Assembly (NCBI GenBank): GCA_900538465.1
Contig: UPXV01000004.1
Span: forward strand, 25,263 to 89,262
Direction of reading: 5' to 3'
Length of the DNA: 64,000 nt
Source of the DNA: an uncultured Erysipelotrichaceae bacterium
GTDB taxonomy: Bacteria > Bacillota_I > Bacilli_A > Erysipelotrichales > Coprobacillaceae
A program made the translations under genes and the position numbers. Positions 1-7,695 of the stretch are shown one piece after another; the first letter of the stretch is position 1; each line of letters begins with the position of its first letter. The notes beneath the pieces are model-generated. The model did no database searches and was not told where the DNA came from. It saw only the letters and a list, made by a program, of their open reading frames with translations.

Positions 1-70
1 TATATTAATAGATGTCGAAAGACAAATACGATAGTATTGATTCCCCTCAAATCTATCATATATCCCTAAG

Positions 71-104
71 AAAGAGATGTTTCCCCAAAGCATCTCTTTC
101 ATTT
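71..104 (+). terminator. Intrinsic terminator of a gene left of the window
   Basis: A 9-bp perfect stem (71-79 with 91-99) has an 11-nt loop and is followed by a short T-rich stretch. No gene inside the window ends just before it, so it probably closes a unit that starts to the left. Confidence 0.55.
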
Positions 105-150
105 TGCATAAAAAGAGAAAAATTAGGGAAACCTTGTTAAGGTGAGAAAG

Positions 151-531
151 ATGAGATTATGGCATGAAGATTTAATACCTTTGCTTCCACGTTTCCAATT
201 GTTAGGGCAGCATCGTGAAATATGTGCGTTAAGGGGACTAAGTTGGGATAAGAAACATAGTGTTGTTGACTATGTATTCAAACATCCATACTATTATTTG
301 TATGCGTATCATCGATTGGTTATTTGTGAGATGGAAAAAAGAGGGTATCATGTGGATATGGCTTGGAAAGATCCAAGTTATCGAGGACAAAGAATAGGAT
401 ATGATACGTCTTGTTTTACATGTGAAGAGACTATTGTTCATTCGCCTATTTATCCAGAGCATGATGATAAGTATTTACAAGAATGTTTATTGAACTTGAA
501 AAAGAAGGGAATTCAGCTAAGTTCACAATAA
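151..531 (+). CDS. Pyrimidine-dimer glycosylase-like small protein (TIGR02328 type)
   Basis: This 126-residue protein opens with MRLWHEDLIPLLPRFQLLGQ followed by a histidine-arginine-glutamate run, the signature of a small conserved family (TIGR02328) related to pyrimidine-dimer DNA glycosylase/endonuclease V. That link comes from recalled family knowledge. It is one compact domain with no membrane segment or signal peptide. A GTG nine bases upstream is also open, but the ATG at 151 follows an AAGGTGA ribosome site at proper spacing, so I start there. The gene stands alone between two terminators. A DNA-repair role is inferred and no activity can be read from the sequence. Confidence 0.6.
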   Translation: MRLWHEDLIPLLPRFQLLGQHREICALRGLSWDKKHSVVDYVFKHPYYYLYAYHRLVICEMEKRGYHVDMAWKDPSYRGQRIGYDTSCFTCEETIVHSPIYPEHDDKYLQECLLNLKKKGIQLSSQ

Positions 532-629
532 TTACAAATCTTGTTCATACATGGTTCATATTGACAGGATATATTAAAGTTGTGAAGAATAAAAAATTCA
601 TAAAAACTCCCTTTAAAATATGCAGTATA

Positions 630-661
630 AAAGAGAATCGAATTCGTTCGGTTCTTTTTTT
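630..661 (+). terminator. Intrinsic terminator
   Basis: An 8-bp stem (635-642 with 647-654, one G-T pair) has a TTCG loop and runs into seven T residues. It lies about 100 bp downstream of the gene ending at 531. The reading frame across 483-680 crosses it and is not called. Confidence 0.7.
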
Positions 662-747
662 GTCATGCAAGAAAAAATGAAAATGTTTGAAAAAGGTTTT
701 TTTTTAAATAGAACATGATATACTAAAATATATGAGGAAGTGATAGA

Positions 748-1587
748 GTGAGTTGTATTATTAGAATTAATGAAGCAAGGCCAATATTAACAGATACAGA
801 AGTGGAAATTGCTAATTTTATATTAGAACATAAGTCTGATGTTGTGAATGCGTCAACACAAACATTAGCTGAAAAGACACTGACATCACCGGCTGCAATC
901 ATTCGTTTTTCAAAAAAAGTTGGTTTTTCAGGATTTTCACAATTAAAAATAGAATTGGCTAAAGATTTATCTAATGAATCCATGGAGTTTGATAATTTAT
1001 TGGATCCTAATGAAAGTATTGAATCATTATTGAAAAAAGCATATCAATCAAATCTTCAAACAATAGAAAAAACTTATGGATTGATTGATCCAAAAGTTAT
1101 TGAAAGAGTTGCTCAAGAGATTATCTTAAGTCGTAATATATATTTGTATGGAATTGGTGGATCTGGTACAGTCTGTGAAGATTTTCAACATAAGTTATTG
1201 AGAATTGGAAAAACATCGACTTATTATGCTGATACACATCTTCAATTGACAGCTGTTCCTAATATGCAACCAGATGATTTGGCTTTCTTTGTTAGTTATA
1301 GTGGAAAAACAAAAGAAATGGTAACGGCTGCAAAGTGGGTAAAAGAAATGGGCTTGAAATCTGTAGCGATTACACAATCTGCATATAATGATTTAGGAAA
1401 ATTGGTGGATATGGTCATTACAATTCCAATTGAAGAAAAAGAGTTAAGAATTGGAGCAACATCATCGAGGCTATCATCTTTGATTGTTGTTGATTTATTA
1501 TATTATGCTATAGCAAGACATGATAAAGAGGAAACACATAAACGCATTATCAATACAAGAAAAATAATTGATGAAATACAGAAGTAA
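748..1587 (+). CDS. murR: RpiR/MurR-family transcriptional regulator
   Basis: This 279-residue protein has the RpiR layout. An N-terminal helix-turn-helix domain covers about residues 1-75, including the stretch ASTQTLAEKTLTSPAAIIRF. A C-terminal SIS sugar-phosphate-binding domain covers about 120-250, with YGIGGSGTVCEDF and FVSYSGKTKEMV. SIS domains of this family sense phosphorylated sugars, and MurR proteins sense MurNAc-6P. The start is GTG at 748, preceded by a GAGGAAGTG ribosome site. It sits beside anmK, murQ, mupG and an amino-sugar kinase, and two matching palindromes in the anmK-murQ gap are its likely operators. The MurNAc-6P ligand and the gene name are inferred from context. I found no copy of the palindrome before the gene itself. 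Confidence 0.85.
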   Translation: MSCIIRINEARPILTDTEVEIANFILEHKSDVVNASTQTLAEKTLTSPAAIIRFSKKVGFSGFSQLKIELAKDLSNESMEFDNLLDPNESIESLLKKAYQSNLQTIEKTYGLIDPKVIERVAQEIILSRNIYLYGIGGSGTVCEDFQHKLLRIGKTSTYYADTHLQLTAVPNMQPDDLAFFVSYSGKTKEMVTAAKWVKEMGLKSVAITQSAYNDLGKLVDMVITIPIEEKELRIGATSSRLSSLIVVDLLYYAIARHDKEETHKRIINTRKIIDEIQK

Positions 1588-1609
1588 AATATGGACTTCT
1601 GTATTTTTG
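1575..1609 (+). terminator. Terminator of the RpiR gene
   Basis: An 11-bp stem (1575-1585 with 1595-1605) is followed by T residues. The left arm covers the last codons and most of the stop codon of the regulator. Confidence 0.75.
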
Positions 1610-1611
1610 CA

Positions 1612-1639
1612 TAAAAAAAGCCATTCTCATAATGGCTTT
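1612..1639 (-). terminator. Terminator of anmK
   Basis: A 9-bp stem (1617-1625 with 1631-1639) runs into seven T residues when read leftward. It overlaps the 3' end of anmK and lies back to back with the regulator's terminator. Confidence 0.8.
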
Positions 1640-2769
1640 GGTGTGATTTGTCCTAAAATAACATATTGAGAAGCACCAGTAGATGATTTTACATTAGAAT
1701 AATGACGATTCAATGTTTCATTTCCTAATATTGCAAATGCAATCGCTTCTTTTGCGTCACTTGAATAACCTTTTTCATCTTGTGTATAAACGGGGATTGG
1801 AGATAATTCATCTTTAATAAATTGGATAAGGGTATTATTATGGCTTCCTCCACCACCAATTAAAACTTCATCAATAGAATATTTTGTAAGAATATCTCTC
1901 TGATAATGGAATGATATACTCTTAGCAGTGAACATTGTAAAAGTTGTAATAATATCTTCTTTTTTATGTTGGCTATATCTCTTTAAAATATCTTTAACAA
2001 AAAATTCTCCAAAGTCTTCACGACCTGTTGATTTAGGGGCTTGTTTTTGCATATAGGGATGATTCATTAATTCTTCTAGCAATTCATCAATAACTTCTCC
2101 TTTTTTGGCGATTTTACCCAAATCATCATAAGGAAGACCATAAAGAATATGACAAGCCTCGTTAATCATCATATTCCCAGGCCCAGTATCAAATGCAAAT
2201 ATATCATCAATATTTAAAGAACCGTTCAAAAATGTTAAATTTCCAATACCACCAATATTCTGAAGAACAATATTTTTATGAGGTTGACTATAAAGAATAT
2301 ATTCGCTATAGGGAACAAGTGGAGCACCTTGTCCACCGGCTGCCATATCCATTACTCTAAAATTTGAGATAACAGTTGTCTGAAGTTCATAAGCCAAAAT
2401 TGCAGCCTCTCCAATTTGCAAAGTAGAACGATGAAGTCCATCTTTTTCTTCGGGAATATGAAAAATAGTTTGTCCATGACTAGCAATATAGTCTATTTTA
2501 TCTAGTGGGAAGTTTGCTTTTTGAAGCAATGCTTTAACTGCTTCTACGAAAGTATAGCCTAATTCAAAATTTAAACTACAAATAAGATCACTGTGAGAAT
2601 GTTCTAATGAACATGCTTTTTTTATTTTCTCTACAAGTTCTTCTTGGAGAGGAAATTCATTGTATGCAATTACATTTAATTTTGTATTTTGGCCATATCC
2701 ATGAATTTCAACAAGAACAGTATCTATACCATCCAATGATGTTCCTGACATAATACCAATACCGTACAT
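1627..2769 (-). CDS. anmK: Anhydro-N-acetylmuramic acid kinase
   Basis: AnmK cleaves the 1,6-anhydro ring of anhydroMurNAc and phosphorylates it with ATP, giving MurNAc-6P for MurQ. The 380-residue length is normal for the family. The N-terminus MYGIGIMSGTSLDGID is diagnostic. Further family blocks visible are SHGQTIFHIP, GGQGAPLVPYSEY, NIGGIGNLT, FDTGPGNMMI and the late GGGGSHN. The ATG at 2769 follows a GGAGGT site. It is transcribed away from murQ, and both promoters carry the same palindrome over their -35 boxes, so they should be co-induced. Gram-positive bacteria make little anhydroMurNAc themselves, so the substrate may come from outside; that is inference. Confidence 0.95.
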   Translation of the reverse strand: MYGIGIMSGTSLDGIDTVLVEIHGYGQNTKLNVIAYNEFPLQEELVEKIKKACSLEHSHSDLICSLNFELGYTFVEAVKALLQKANFPLDKIDYIASHGQTIFHIPEEKDGLHRSTLQIGEAAILAYELQTTVISNFRVMDMAAGGQGAPLVPYSEYILYSQPHKNIVLQNIGGIGNLTFLNGSLNIDDIFAFDTGPGNMMINEACHILYGLPYDDLGKIAKKGEVIDELLEELMNHPYMQKQAPKSTGREDFGEFFVKDILKRYSQHKKEDIITTFTMFTAKSISFHYQRDILTKYSIDEVLIGGGGSHNNTLIQFIKDELSPIPVYTQDEKGYSSDAKEAIAFAILGNETLNRHYSNVKSSTGASQYVILGQITPKPL

Positions 2770-2792
2770 AAAAGTACCTCCTTTTTATAAAT

Positions 2793-2822
2793 ATTGTATA
2801 ATTATTGAAATAAAATTTCAAT
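2793..2822 (-). promoter_or_regulatory. anmK promoter with MurR-type operator
   Basis: Read leftward, TTGAAA (2821-2816), 17 bp, then TACAAT (2798-2793) form a good sigma-70 promoter. The palindrome ATTGAAATAAAATTTCAAT (2804-2822; 8-bp arms around 3 bp) covers the -35 box and part of the spacer, a position suited to repression. Confidence 0.75.
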
Positions 2823-2933
2823 GATTAAGTCATAAATTATCTAAAAATATCAAAAAAATATGCATATTAGAAAGAATATTTCTTTAATTAGTAAAAATAA
2901 ATGAAATAATTTTAACAAAAAATTACAATTTAT

Positions 2934-2963
2934 ATTGAAATAATATTTCAAATAATGTAGAAT
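2934..2963 (+). promoter_or_regulatory. murQ promoter with MurR-type operator
   Basis: TTGAAA (2935-2940), 17 bp, then TAGAAT (2958-2963). The palindrome TTGAAATAATATTTCAA (2935-2951) overlaps the -35 in the same way as at anmK. Both arms match the anmK palindrome, so the same protein should bind both. Confidence 0.75.
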
Positions 2964-2987
2964 AATGTTGAAAGGAGGGGGAAGTGA

Positions 2988-3896
2988 ATGCCAAAGGATT
3001 TAAGTTTGCTGATGACAGAACAACAGAATATGAATACATTACATATAGATGAAATGGAAACTTTTGATATTTTAAAAACAATTAATCAAGAAGATCAAAA
3101 AGTTGCATTAGCTGTAGAAAATGAACTTGCTGCTATTTCAAAAGCAGTGGATGCAATCTATGAAAAAATATCATGTGGTGGAAGACTTATCTATATAGGT
3201 GCAGGAACTTCGGGACGTTTAGGAGTTTTGGATGCTTCAGAATGTCCACCAACCTATGGTGTTTCACCAACATTAGTACAAGGTATTATTGCTGGAGGGA
3301 CAGAGGCATTGGTCAATGCAATTGAGGGAGCTGAAGATTCAGTAGAATTAGCAAGAAAAGATCTAGAAGCTATACAGTTATCTAAGCATGATGTTGTTTG
3401 TGGGTTGGCTGCTTCTGGACGTACGCCTTATGTGAAAAGTGGTCTTGAATATGCCAATCAAGTTGGTGCGACAACATTATCAATCTGTTGTGTAGAAAAT
3501 GGTTTGATTTCAAAGTTTGCTAAGTTCCCAATTGAGGTAAAAGTAGGACCTGAAGTTATAACTGGTTCAACACGAATGAAAGCTGGAACTGCTCAGAAAA
3601 TGGTTCTTAATATGTTGTCTACTTCGCTCATGATCAAACTTGGTAAGGTCTATGGTAATTTGATGATTGATGTTCAACCAACTAATGAAAAATTAAAGGA
3701 ACGGGCAATCGGAATTGTTGAAAGTTGTACAGAACTTTCAAAAAATGAAGCAAAAGAATTATTAGAGACAAATGACTATGATGTGAAATGTGCAATTCTT
3801 ATGGAAAAAACCGGATTGGATTTTGAATCATGTCGAGATTTATTATTAAAATATCAAAACAATGTTGCAAAAGTCATAAGACAGTATAAAAAATAA
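2988..3896 (+). CDS. murQ: N-acetylmuramic acid 6-phosphate etherase
   Basis: MurQ removes the lactyl ether from MurNAc-6P to give GlcNAc-6P and D-lactate, the committed step of MurNAc use. The 302-residue protein has the SIS core GAGTSGRLGVLDASECPPTY with the expected catalytic Glu at about residue 85, a second acidic residue at about 116 (IEGAED), the ASGRTPYV block and TGSTRMKAGTAQK. The C-terminal part is the small helical domain usual for the family. The ATG at 2988 follows a strong AGGAGGGGG site. It is the first gene of the rightward salvage operon, 17 bp before the small membrane protein gene. Confidence 0.96.
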   Translation: MPKDLSLLMTEQQNMNTLHIDEMETFDILKTINQEDQKVALAVENELAAISKAVDAIYEKISCGGRLIYIGAGTSGRLGVLDASECPPTYGVSPTLVQGIIAGGTEALVNAIEGAEDSVELARKDLEAIQLSKHDVVCGLAASGRTPYVKSGLEYANQVGATTLSICCVENGLISKFAKFPIEVKVGPEVITGSTRMKAGTAQKMVLNMLSTSLMIKLGKVYGNLMIDVQPTNEKLKERAIGIVESCTELSKNEAKELLETNDYDVKCAILMEKTGLDFESCRDLLLKYQNNVAKVIRQYKK

Positions 3897-3913
3897 CAAA
3901 GGAGTGATTTGAG

Positions 3914-4267
3914 ATGGCAACAAAAGTTGTAACACCAAACTATAAAAAAGTAAAGAGAGTTAAAAAGGAAGAAGTGCATACATCGCCAATTCCAAAATTT
4001 AGTTATAAAAGTGCTTTTATCATTGTTATGAGTGCAGTTCTCTCTTGCTTATTCTTCCCAAACATGTTAGCAATTTTTGGAGTTGATACGAGAATCACAA
4101 CAATGATAGGAAGTGCTGTAATCATTAGTTTTGCAGTTTGTTATTGCCATTATTTTATAGAAACAAATAAAGGTTTTCATAAAAATTTTGTGAAAATGTA
4201 TTTAGGATTTTTTATCGCAATTGGAATCATAAGTTATTTCTGGTTGTATATTGGACTTTATATGTAA
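3914..4267 (+). CDS. Unknown small three-helix membrane protein in MurNAc operon
   Basis: I do not recognise this 117-residue protein. It has a basic, lysine-rich N-terminal tail (about residues 1-30) and then three predicted membrane helices at about 32-54, 59-82 and 92-115. There is no catalytic motif, lipobox or signal-peptidase site. It is spaced 17 bp after murQ and 21 bp before the EIIC gene, each with its own ribosome site, so it is very likely co-transcribed and made with the transporter. A role as transporter partner, sugar exporter or assembly factor would fit the context, but nothing in the sequence decides it. Confidence 0.75.
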   Translation: MATKVVTPNYKKVKRVKKEEVHTSPIPKFSYKSAFIIVMSAVLSCLFFPNMLAIFGVDTRITTMIGSAVIISFAVCYCHYFIETNKGFHKNFVKMYLGFFIAIGIISYFWLYIGLYM

Positions 4268-4288
4268 AAAAGAAAGGAGAATAAGTTC

Positions 4289-5587
4289 ATGATAGATAAA
4301 TTAACAATGTTTTTTGATCAAAAATTATCTGGGCCTATGGAAAAGTTAGCACAACAAAGACATTTACGTGCCATTCGTGATGGTATTGTTGCAACTTTAC
4401 CATTAATTATTGTAGGTTCATTCTTCTTAATTATTGCAATGCCACCTCTTCCTCAAGATTGGGAAATCTACCAATTCTTAAATGGAAATGCTGCAACAAT
4501 CATGTTACCTTATCGTATGACAATGTTTATTATGACAGTTTATGCGACATTTGGTATTGGGTATAGTTTAGCTGAATCATACAAGTTAGATAAACTTACT
4601 GGTGGGATTTTAGCTATGATTGCTTTCTTATGTACAATTACACCTATTAATGTCGCTGCAGAAGCAGCAGAAGCTGCTGGTGTATCTGGTTGGATTATGC
4701 CTATGGCGAATTTAGGCGGTGGAGGACTTTTCGTTTCTATCATCGTTTCATGTTTGGCTGTAGAAATTTATCGTTTGACTTCAAAATCTAAATTTAAAAT
4801 TACAATGCCACCACAAGTTCCACCTGCTGTTGCGCGTTCATTTGAAGCATTAACACCTACAATTATTGTTATTGTGGGTATGGCATGTGTTACATATTTT
4901 GCTGGATTTGATTGGCATGGTGCTGTTGCGACTGTTGTTTCCCCACTTGTAAAAGCAGCAGATAGTTTACCAAGTGTTTTATTATTGGTTTTCTTAATCA
5001 CAGGATTCTGGTCATTTGGTATTCATGGTGTTTCTATTATTGGATCACTTGCAAGACCTTTATGGTTACAATTAATTGATGCTAATACAGCAATGGCTGC
5101 TGCAAATCAAGCACCAACTGCTATTGCTGCAGAACCTTTCTTCCAATGGTTTATTTGGATTGGAGGATCAGGATGTACAATTGGGCTTGCTATCCTTATG
5201 GCATTCCGTGCAAAATCTAAATATGCAAGTTCTTTAGGAAAGACTGGACTTGTTCCAAGTTTATTCAATATTAATGAACCAATCATCTTTGGAACACCTA
5301 TTGTCTTAAACCCTGTTTTAATTCTTCCATTCATTATTGTTCCTATGGTTTGTGCTATTATTGCTTGGATAGCAACTTCAATGAATTTGGTTAATCATGT
5401 TGTGATGACGGCACCTTGGACATTACCTGGCCCAGTAGGAGCTTATCTTGCAACTGGAGGAGATTGGCGAGCTGCTGTATTAAATATTCTATTGATTCTT
5501 GTTTCAATTGTTATTTATTACCCATTCTTTAAAATCTATGATAATAATTTATTAAAAGAAGAACAAGGTCAAGTGATTGGAGAATAA
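4289..5587 (+). CDS. PTS EIIC permease, lactose/cellobiose family
   Basis: This 432-residue polytopic membrane protein is an EIIC of the Lac/CelB type. It starts with the family block FDQKLSGPMEKLAQQRHLRA, continues with about ten membrane helices, and carries GIHGV and the conserved LFNINEPIIFGTPIVLNP substrate-region motif. EIICs move sugar while EIIB phosphorylates it. No EIIA or EIIB is fused or encoded in the cluster, so those must come from elsewhere on the chromosome. Lac-family EIICs favour disaccharides, and mupG follows directly, so MurNAc-GlcNAc is the most attractive substrate. That assignment is inferred. Known MurP transporters are of the Glc family, so this would be a different solution. 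Confidence 0.9.
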   Translation: MIDKLTMFFDQKLSGPMEKLAQQRHLRAIRDGIVATLPLIIVGSFFLIIAMPPLPQDWEIYQFLNGNAATIMLPYRMTMFIMTVYATFGIGYSLAESYKLDKLTGGILAMIAFLCTITPINVAAEAAEAAGVSGWIMPMANLGGGGLFVSIIVSCLAVEIYRLTSKSKFKITMPPQVPPAVARSFEALTPTIIVIVGMACVTYFAGFDWHGAVATVVSPLVKAADSLPSVLLLVFLITGFWSFGIHGVSIIGSLARPLWLQLIDANTAMAAANQAPTAIAAEPFFQWFIWIGGSGCTIGLAILMAFRAKSKYASSLGKTGLVPSLFNINEPIIFGTPIVLNPVLILPFIIVPMVCAIIAWIATSMNLVNHVVMTAPWTLPGPVGAYLATGGDWRAAVLNILLILVSIVIYYPFFKIYDNNLLKEEQGQVIGE

Positions 5588-5595
5588 AAATGGAT

Positions 5596-5618
5596 AGCCT
5601 AGCAATTGCTGGGCTTTT
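5596..5618 (+). terminator. Weak terminator or attenuator between EIIC and mupG
   Basis: An 8-bp stem with one G-T pair (5596-5603 with 5608-5615) has an AATT loop and only four T residues after it. It sits inside an apparent operon, 25 bp before the mupG start, so it probably trims rather than ends transcription. Confidence 0.5.
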
Positions 5619-5642
5619 CCTGTAAAGAAGGAGAAATAAAAA

Positions 5643-6737
5643 ATGAGAAAATTAGGAATCTCTTTATATGCAGAAAAATCAAATGTTGAAGAAATGAAAA
5701 GATATATTGATAAAGCACATGCTGCTGGTTTTTCTCGAATCTTTTCATGCTTATTATCAGTCAATGAAAGTGTAGAAAAAATCAAATCTGATTTTTCAAC
5801 AATTAATCAATATGCCCATGAAAAAGGCTTTGAAATTTTTGTGGATGTAAGTCCAAGAGTATTTGATAAATTAGGAATTAGTTATCAGGATTTAACTTTC
5901 TTTAAAGATATAGGAGCGGATGGGATTCGTTTAGATGCTGGATTTAGTGGAAATGAAGAATCATTAATGACTTTTAATCCACAAGGATTAAAAATCGAAA
6001 TCAATATGAGTAATGATACACATTATATTGATACGATTATGGACTATTGCCCTAATCGAAGTTTGTTGGTAGGATGTCACAACTTTTATCCACATCGTTA
6101 TAGTGGTTTATCATTAGAACATTTTATAAAATGTACAGAGAATTTTAAAAAATATGGTTTAACAACTGCTGCTTTTGTATCTGCAAATCATCCTGAAACA
6201 TTTGGGCCATGGCCAACAAAGGAAGGATTACCAACATTAGAAATGCATCGAGAATTGCCATTAGATGTTCAAATCAAACATATGATAGCATTAGATATTA
6301 TTGATGATATTATTATTTCTAATTGTTATCCTAGTGATGAAGAACTTGATAAGATTTCTCATATACGCTTAGATCTTGTGACTTTTAATGTTCAGCTGAT
6401 TGAAGGACTTCCTGAAGTCGAAAGAAAGATTGTGTTAGAAGAATTACATTTTAATCGAGGAGATCATAATGACAATATGATTCGTTCTACGCAAAGTCGA
6501 GTAAAATATAAAGGTTATGATTTTAAGATTATTAATACTCCTGAATATATTTATCCAGGTGATATTGTCATTGAAAGTTCAGAATATGGGCATTATGCAG
6601 GAGAATTACAAATTGCTAAGACGAAGATGAAAAATAGTGGAAAAAGTAATGTTGTGGGACATATTGTTGAGGAAGAAAGATTTTTATTATCATATATAAA
6701 ACCTTGGCAAAAGTTCACATTTTATGAGGTAAAGTAA
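5643..6737 (+). CDS. mupG: 6-phospho-N-acetylmuramidase (DUF871 family)
   Basis: DUF871 proteins related to Staphylococcus aureus MupG hydrolyse MurNAc-6P-GlcNAc, the PTS product of the cell-wall disaccharide, in the cytoplasm. The 364-residue protein opens with MRKLGISLYAEKS and has the TIM-barrel part to about residue 240, including DVSPRVFDKLGISY, GADGIRLDAGFSG, CHNFYPHRYSGL and FGPWPTKEGLPTLEMHR. A C-terminal cyclophilin-like domain follows from about residue 250. No signal peptide is present, as expected. The stop overlaps the spacing to the kinase gene with no gap. Products would be MurNAc-6P for MurQ and GlcNAc for the next kinase. Confidence 0.9.
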   Translation: MRKLGISLYAEKSNVEEMKRYIDKAHAAGFSRIFSCLLSVNESVEKIKSDFSTINQYAHEKGFEIFVDVSPRVFDKLGISYQDLTFFKDIGADGIRLDAGFSGNEESLMTFNPQGLKIEINMSNDTHYIDTIMDYCPNRSLLVGCHNFYPHRYSGLSLEHFIKCTENFKKYGLTTAAFVSANHPETFGPWPTKEGLPTLEMHRELPLDVQIKHMIALDIIDDIIISNCYPSDEELDKISHIRLDLVTFNVQLIEGLPEVERKIVLEELHFNRGDHNDNMIRSTQSRVKYKGYDFKIINTPEYIYPGDIVIESSEYGHYAGELQIAKTKMKNSGKSNVVGHIVEEERFLLSYIKPWQKFTFYEVK

Positions 6738-7625
6738 ATGTATTATATTGGAATTGACGGTGGTGGCACAAAGAGTGCATTTGGATTATTTGATGAGTGT
6801 GGAAACTGTCTTTATCAAGTGGAATATCCAACTTGTCATTTTCTTCAAGTGGGCTTTGATGGTTGTGCACAAATTCTTAAGCAAGGTATTGAGAATATTC
6901 AAAATCATTATCCTGAATGTTTTGATAATATGATGATAGGTATTGGCATTGCAGGTTATGGAAATGATCAAGATATTCGTCATCAATTGGAAATACATAT
7001 TGAAAAAGAATTAAAAGACTATCATTATGTTTTAACAAATGATATGCATATTGCCTTAATTGGAGCTCTTGATGGACAAGATGGAATAGCTGTCATTGCT
7101 GGAACAGGTTCAATCGCAATGGCAAAGGTTGGGTTGCAAACTTATCGTTGTGGTGGATGGGGATATCAACTTGGAGATGAAGGTTCGGCTTATTGGATTG
7201 GAAAACAGTTGTTAAGTGAATTTTGTAAACAAGCTGATCATCGCCATTTAAGAGATGAGATTTATGAATATATTATAAATGATTTTGGTTTGAAGAACCC
7301 TTATGAAATGATTACAGTTATTCATCAAATGAACAATGAAAGAACAGAGGTTGCAAAACTTGCTAAAATATGTGGAGATTTTGCTGAAAAAGGTCATCCA
7401 TTATGTCAAGATATATTAAAGCAAGCAGGGATACATATATCAGAATTGGTAAAGGGTTTATTACCTTATATTGATAATGAAAAACGTGTGACTTATTATG
7501 GTGGCGTTTTTCATAATGATATTTTTAAACAAGCCTTTTGTTCACAATTGTCTGATTGTCAATTGATAGAACCTATTCATAATGCTTTGGTAGGTGCTTA
7601 TATGTTTGCAAAATTGAGTCGTTAA
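6738..7625 (+). CDS. murK: BadF/BadG-type amino-sugar kinase (MurK-like)
   Basis: This 295-residue ASKHA-fold kinase starts with YYIGIDGGGTKSAFGLFDE, the phosphate-1 motif of N-acetylglucosamine/N-acetylmuramic acid kinases. It has AVIAGTGSIAMA and GGWGYQLGDEGSAYWIG, both typical of that group. Clostridial MurK phosphorylates both MurNAc and GlcNAc at O6. Here it would catch the GlcNAc released by MupG and any free MurNAc. The ATG follows the mupG stop directly, so translation is probably coupled. GlcNAc versus MurNAc preference cannot be read from sequence, so the symbol rests on context. Confidence 0.85.
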   Translation: MYYIGIDGGGTKSAFGLFDECGNCLYQVEYPTCHFLQVGFDGCAQILKQGIENIQNHYPECFDNMMIGIGIAGYGNDQDIRHQLEIHIEKELKDYHYVLTNDMHIALIGALDGQDGIAVIAGTGSIAMAKVGLQTYRCGGWGYQLGDEGSAYWIGKQLLSEFCKQADHRHLRDEIYEYIINDFGLKNPYEMITVIHQMNNERTEVAKLAKICGDFAEKGHPLCQDILKQAGIHISELVKGLLPYIDNEKRVTYYGGVFHNDIFKQAFCSQLSDCQLIEPIHNALVGAYMFAKLSR

Positions 7626-7636
7626 GACTCTTTTTT
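7616..7636 (+). terminator. Terminator of the MurNAc salvage operon
   Basis: A short 5-bp stem (7616-7620 with 7626-7630) spans the kinase stop codon and is followed by six T residues. The stem is short but it is placed exactly at the operon end. Confidence 0.55.
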
Positions 7637-7661
7637 CATTATTTCGTTTAAAATCAGATTA

Positions 7662-7670
7662 TGCTATAAT
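7662..7670 (+). promoter_or_regulatory. Extended -10 promoter of the HAD-azlCD unit
   Basis: TGCTATAAT is a perfect extended -10 box 26 bp before the HAD start codon. No good -35 is seen, as is common for extended -10 promoters. Confidence 0.55.
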
Positions 7671-7695
7671 AAACAAAACACAAGGAGGGGATAAC

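Noticed and set aside
483..680. 65-residue frame after the first gene
   Set aside because: It overlaps the end of a convincing gene, runs through a terminator and has no family features.
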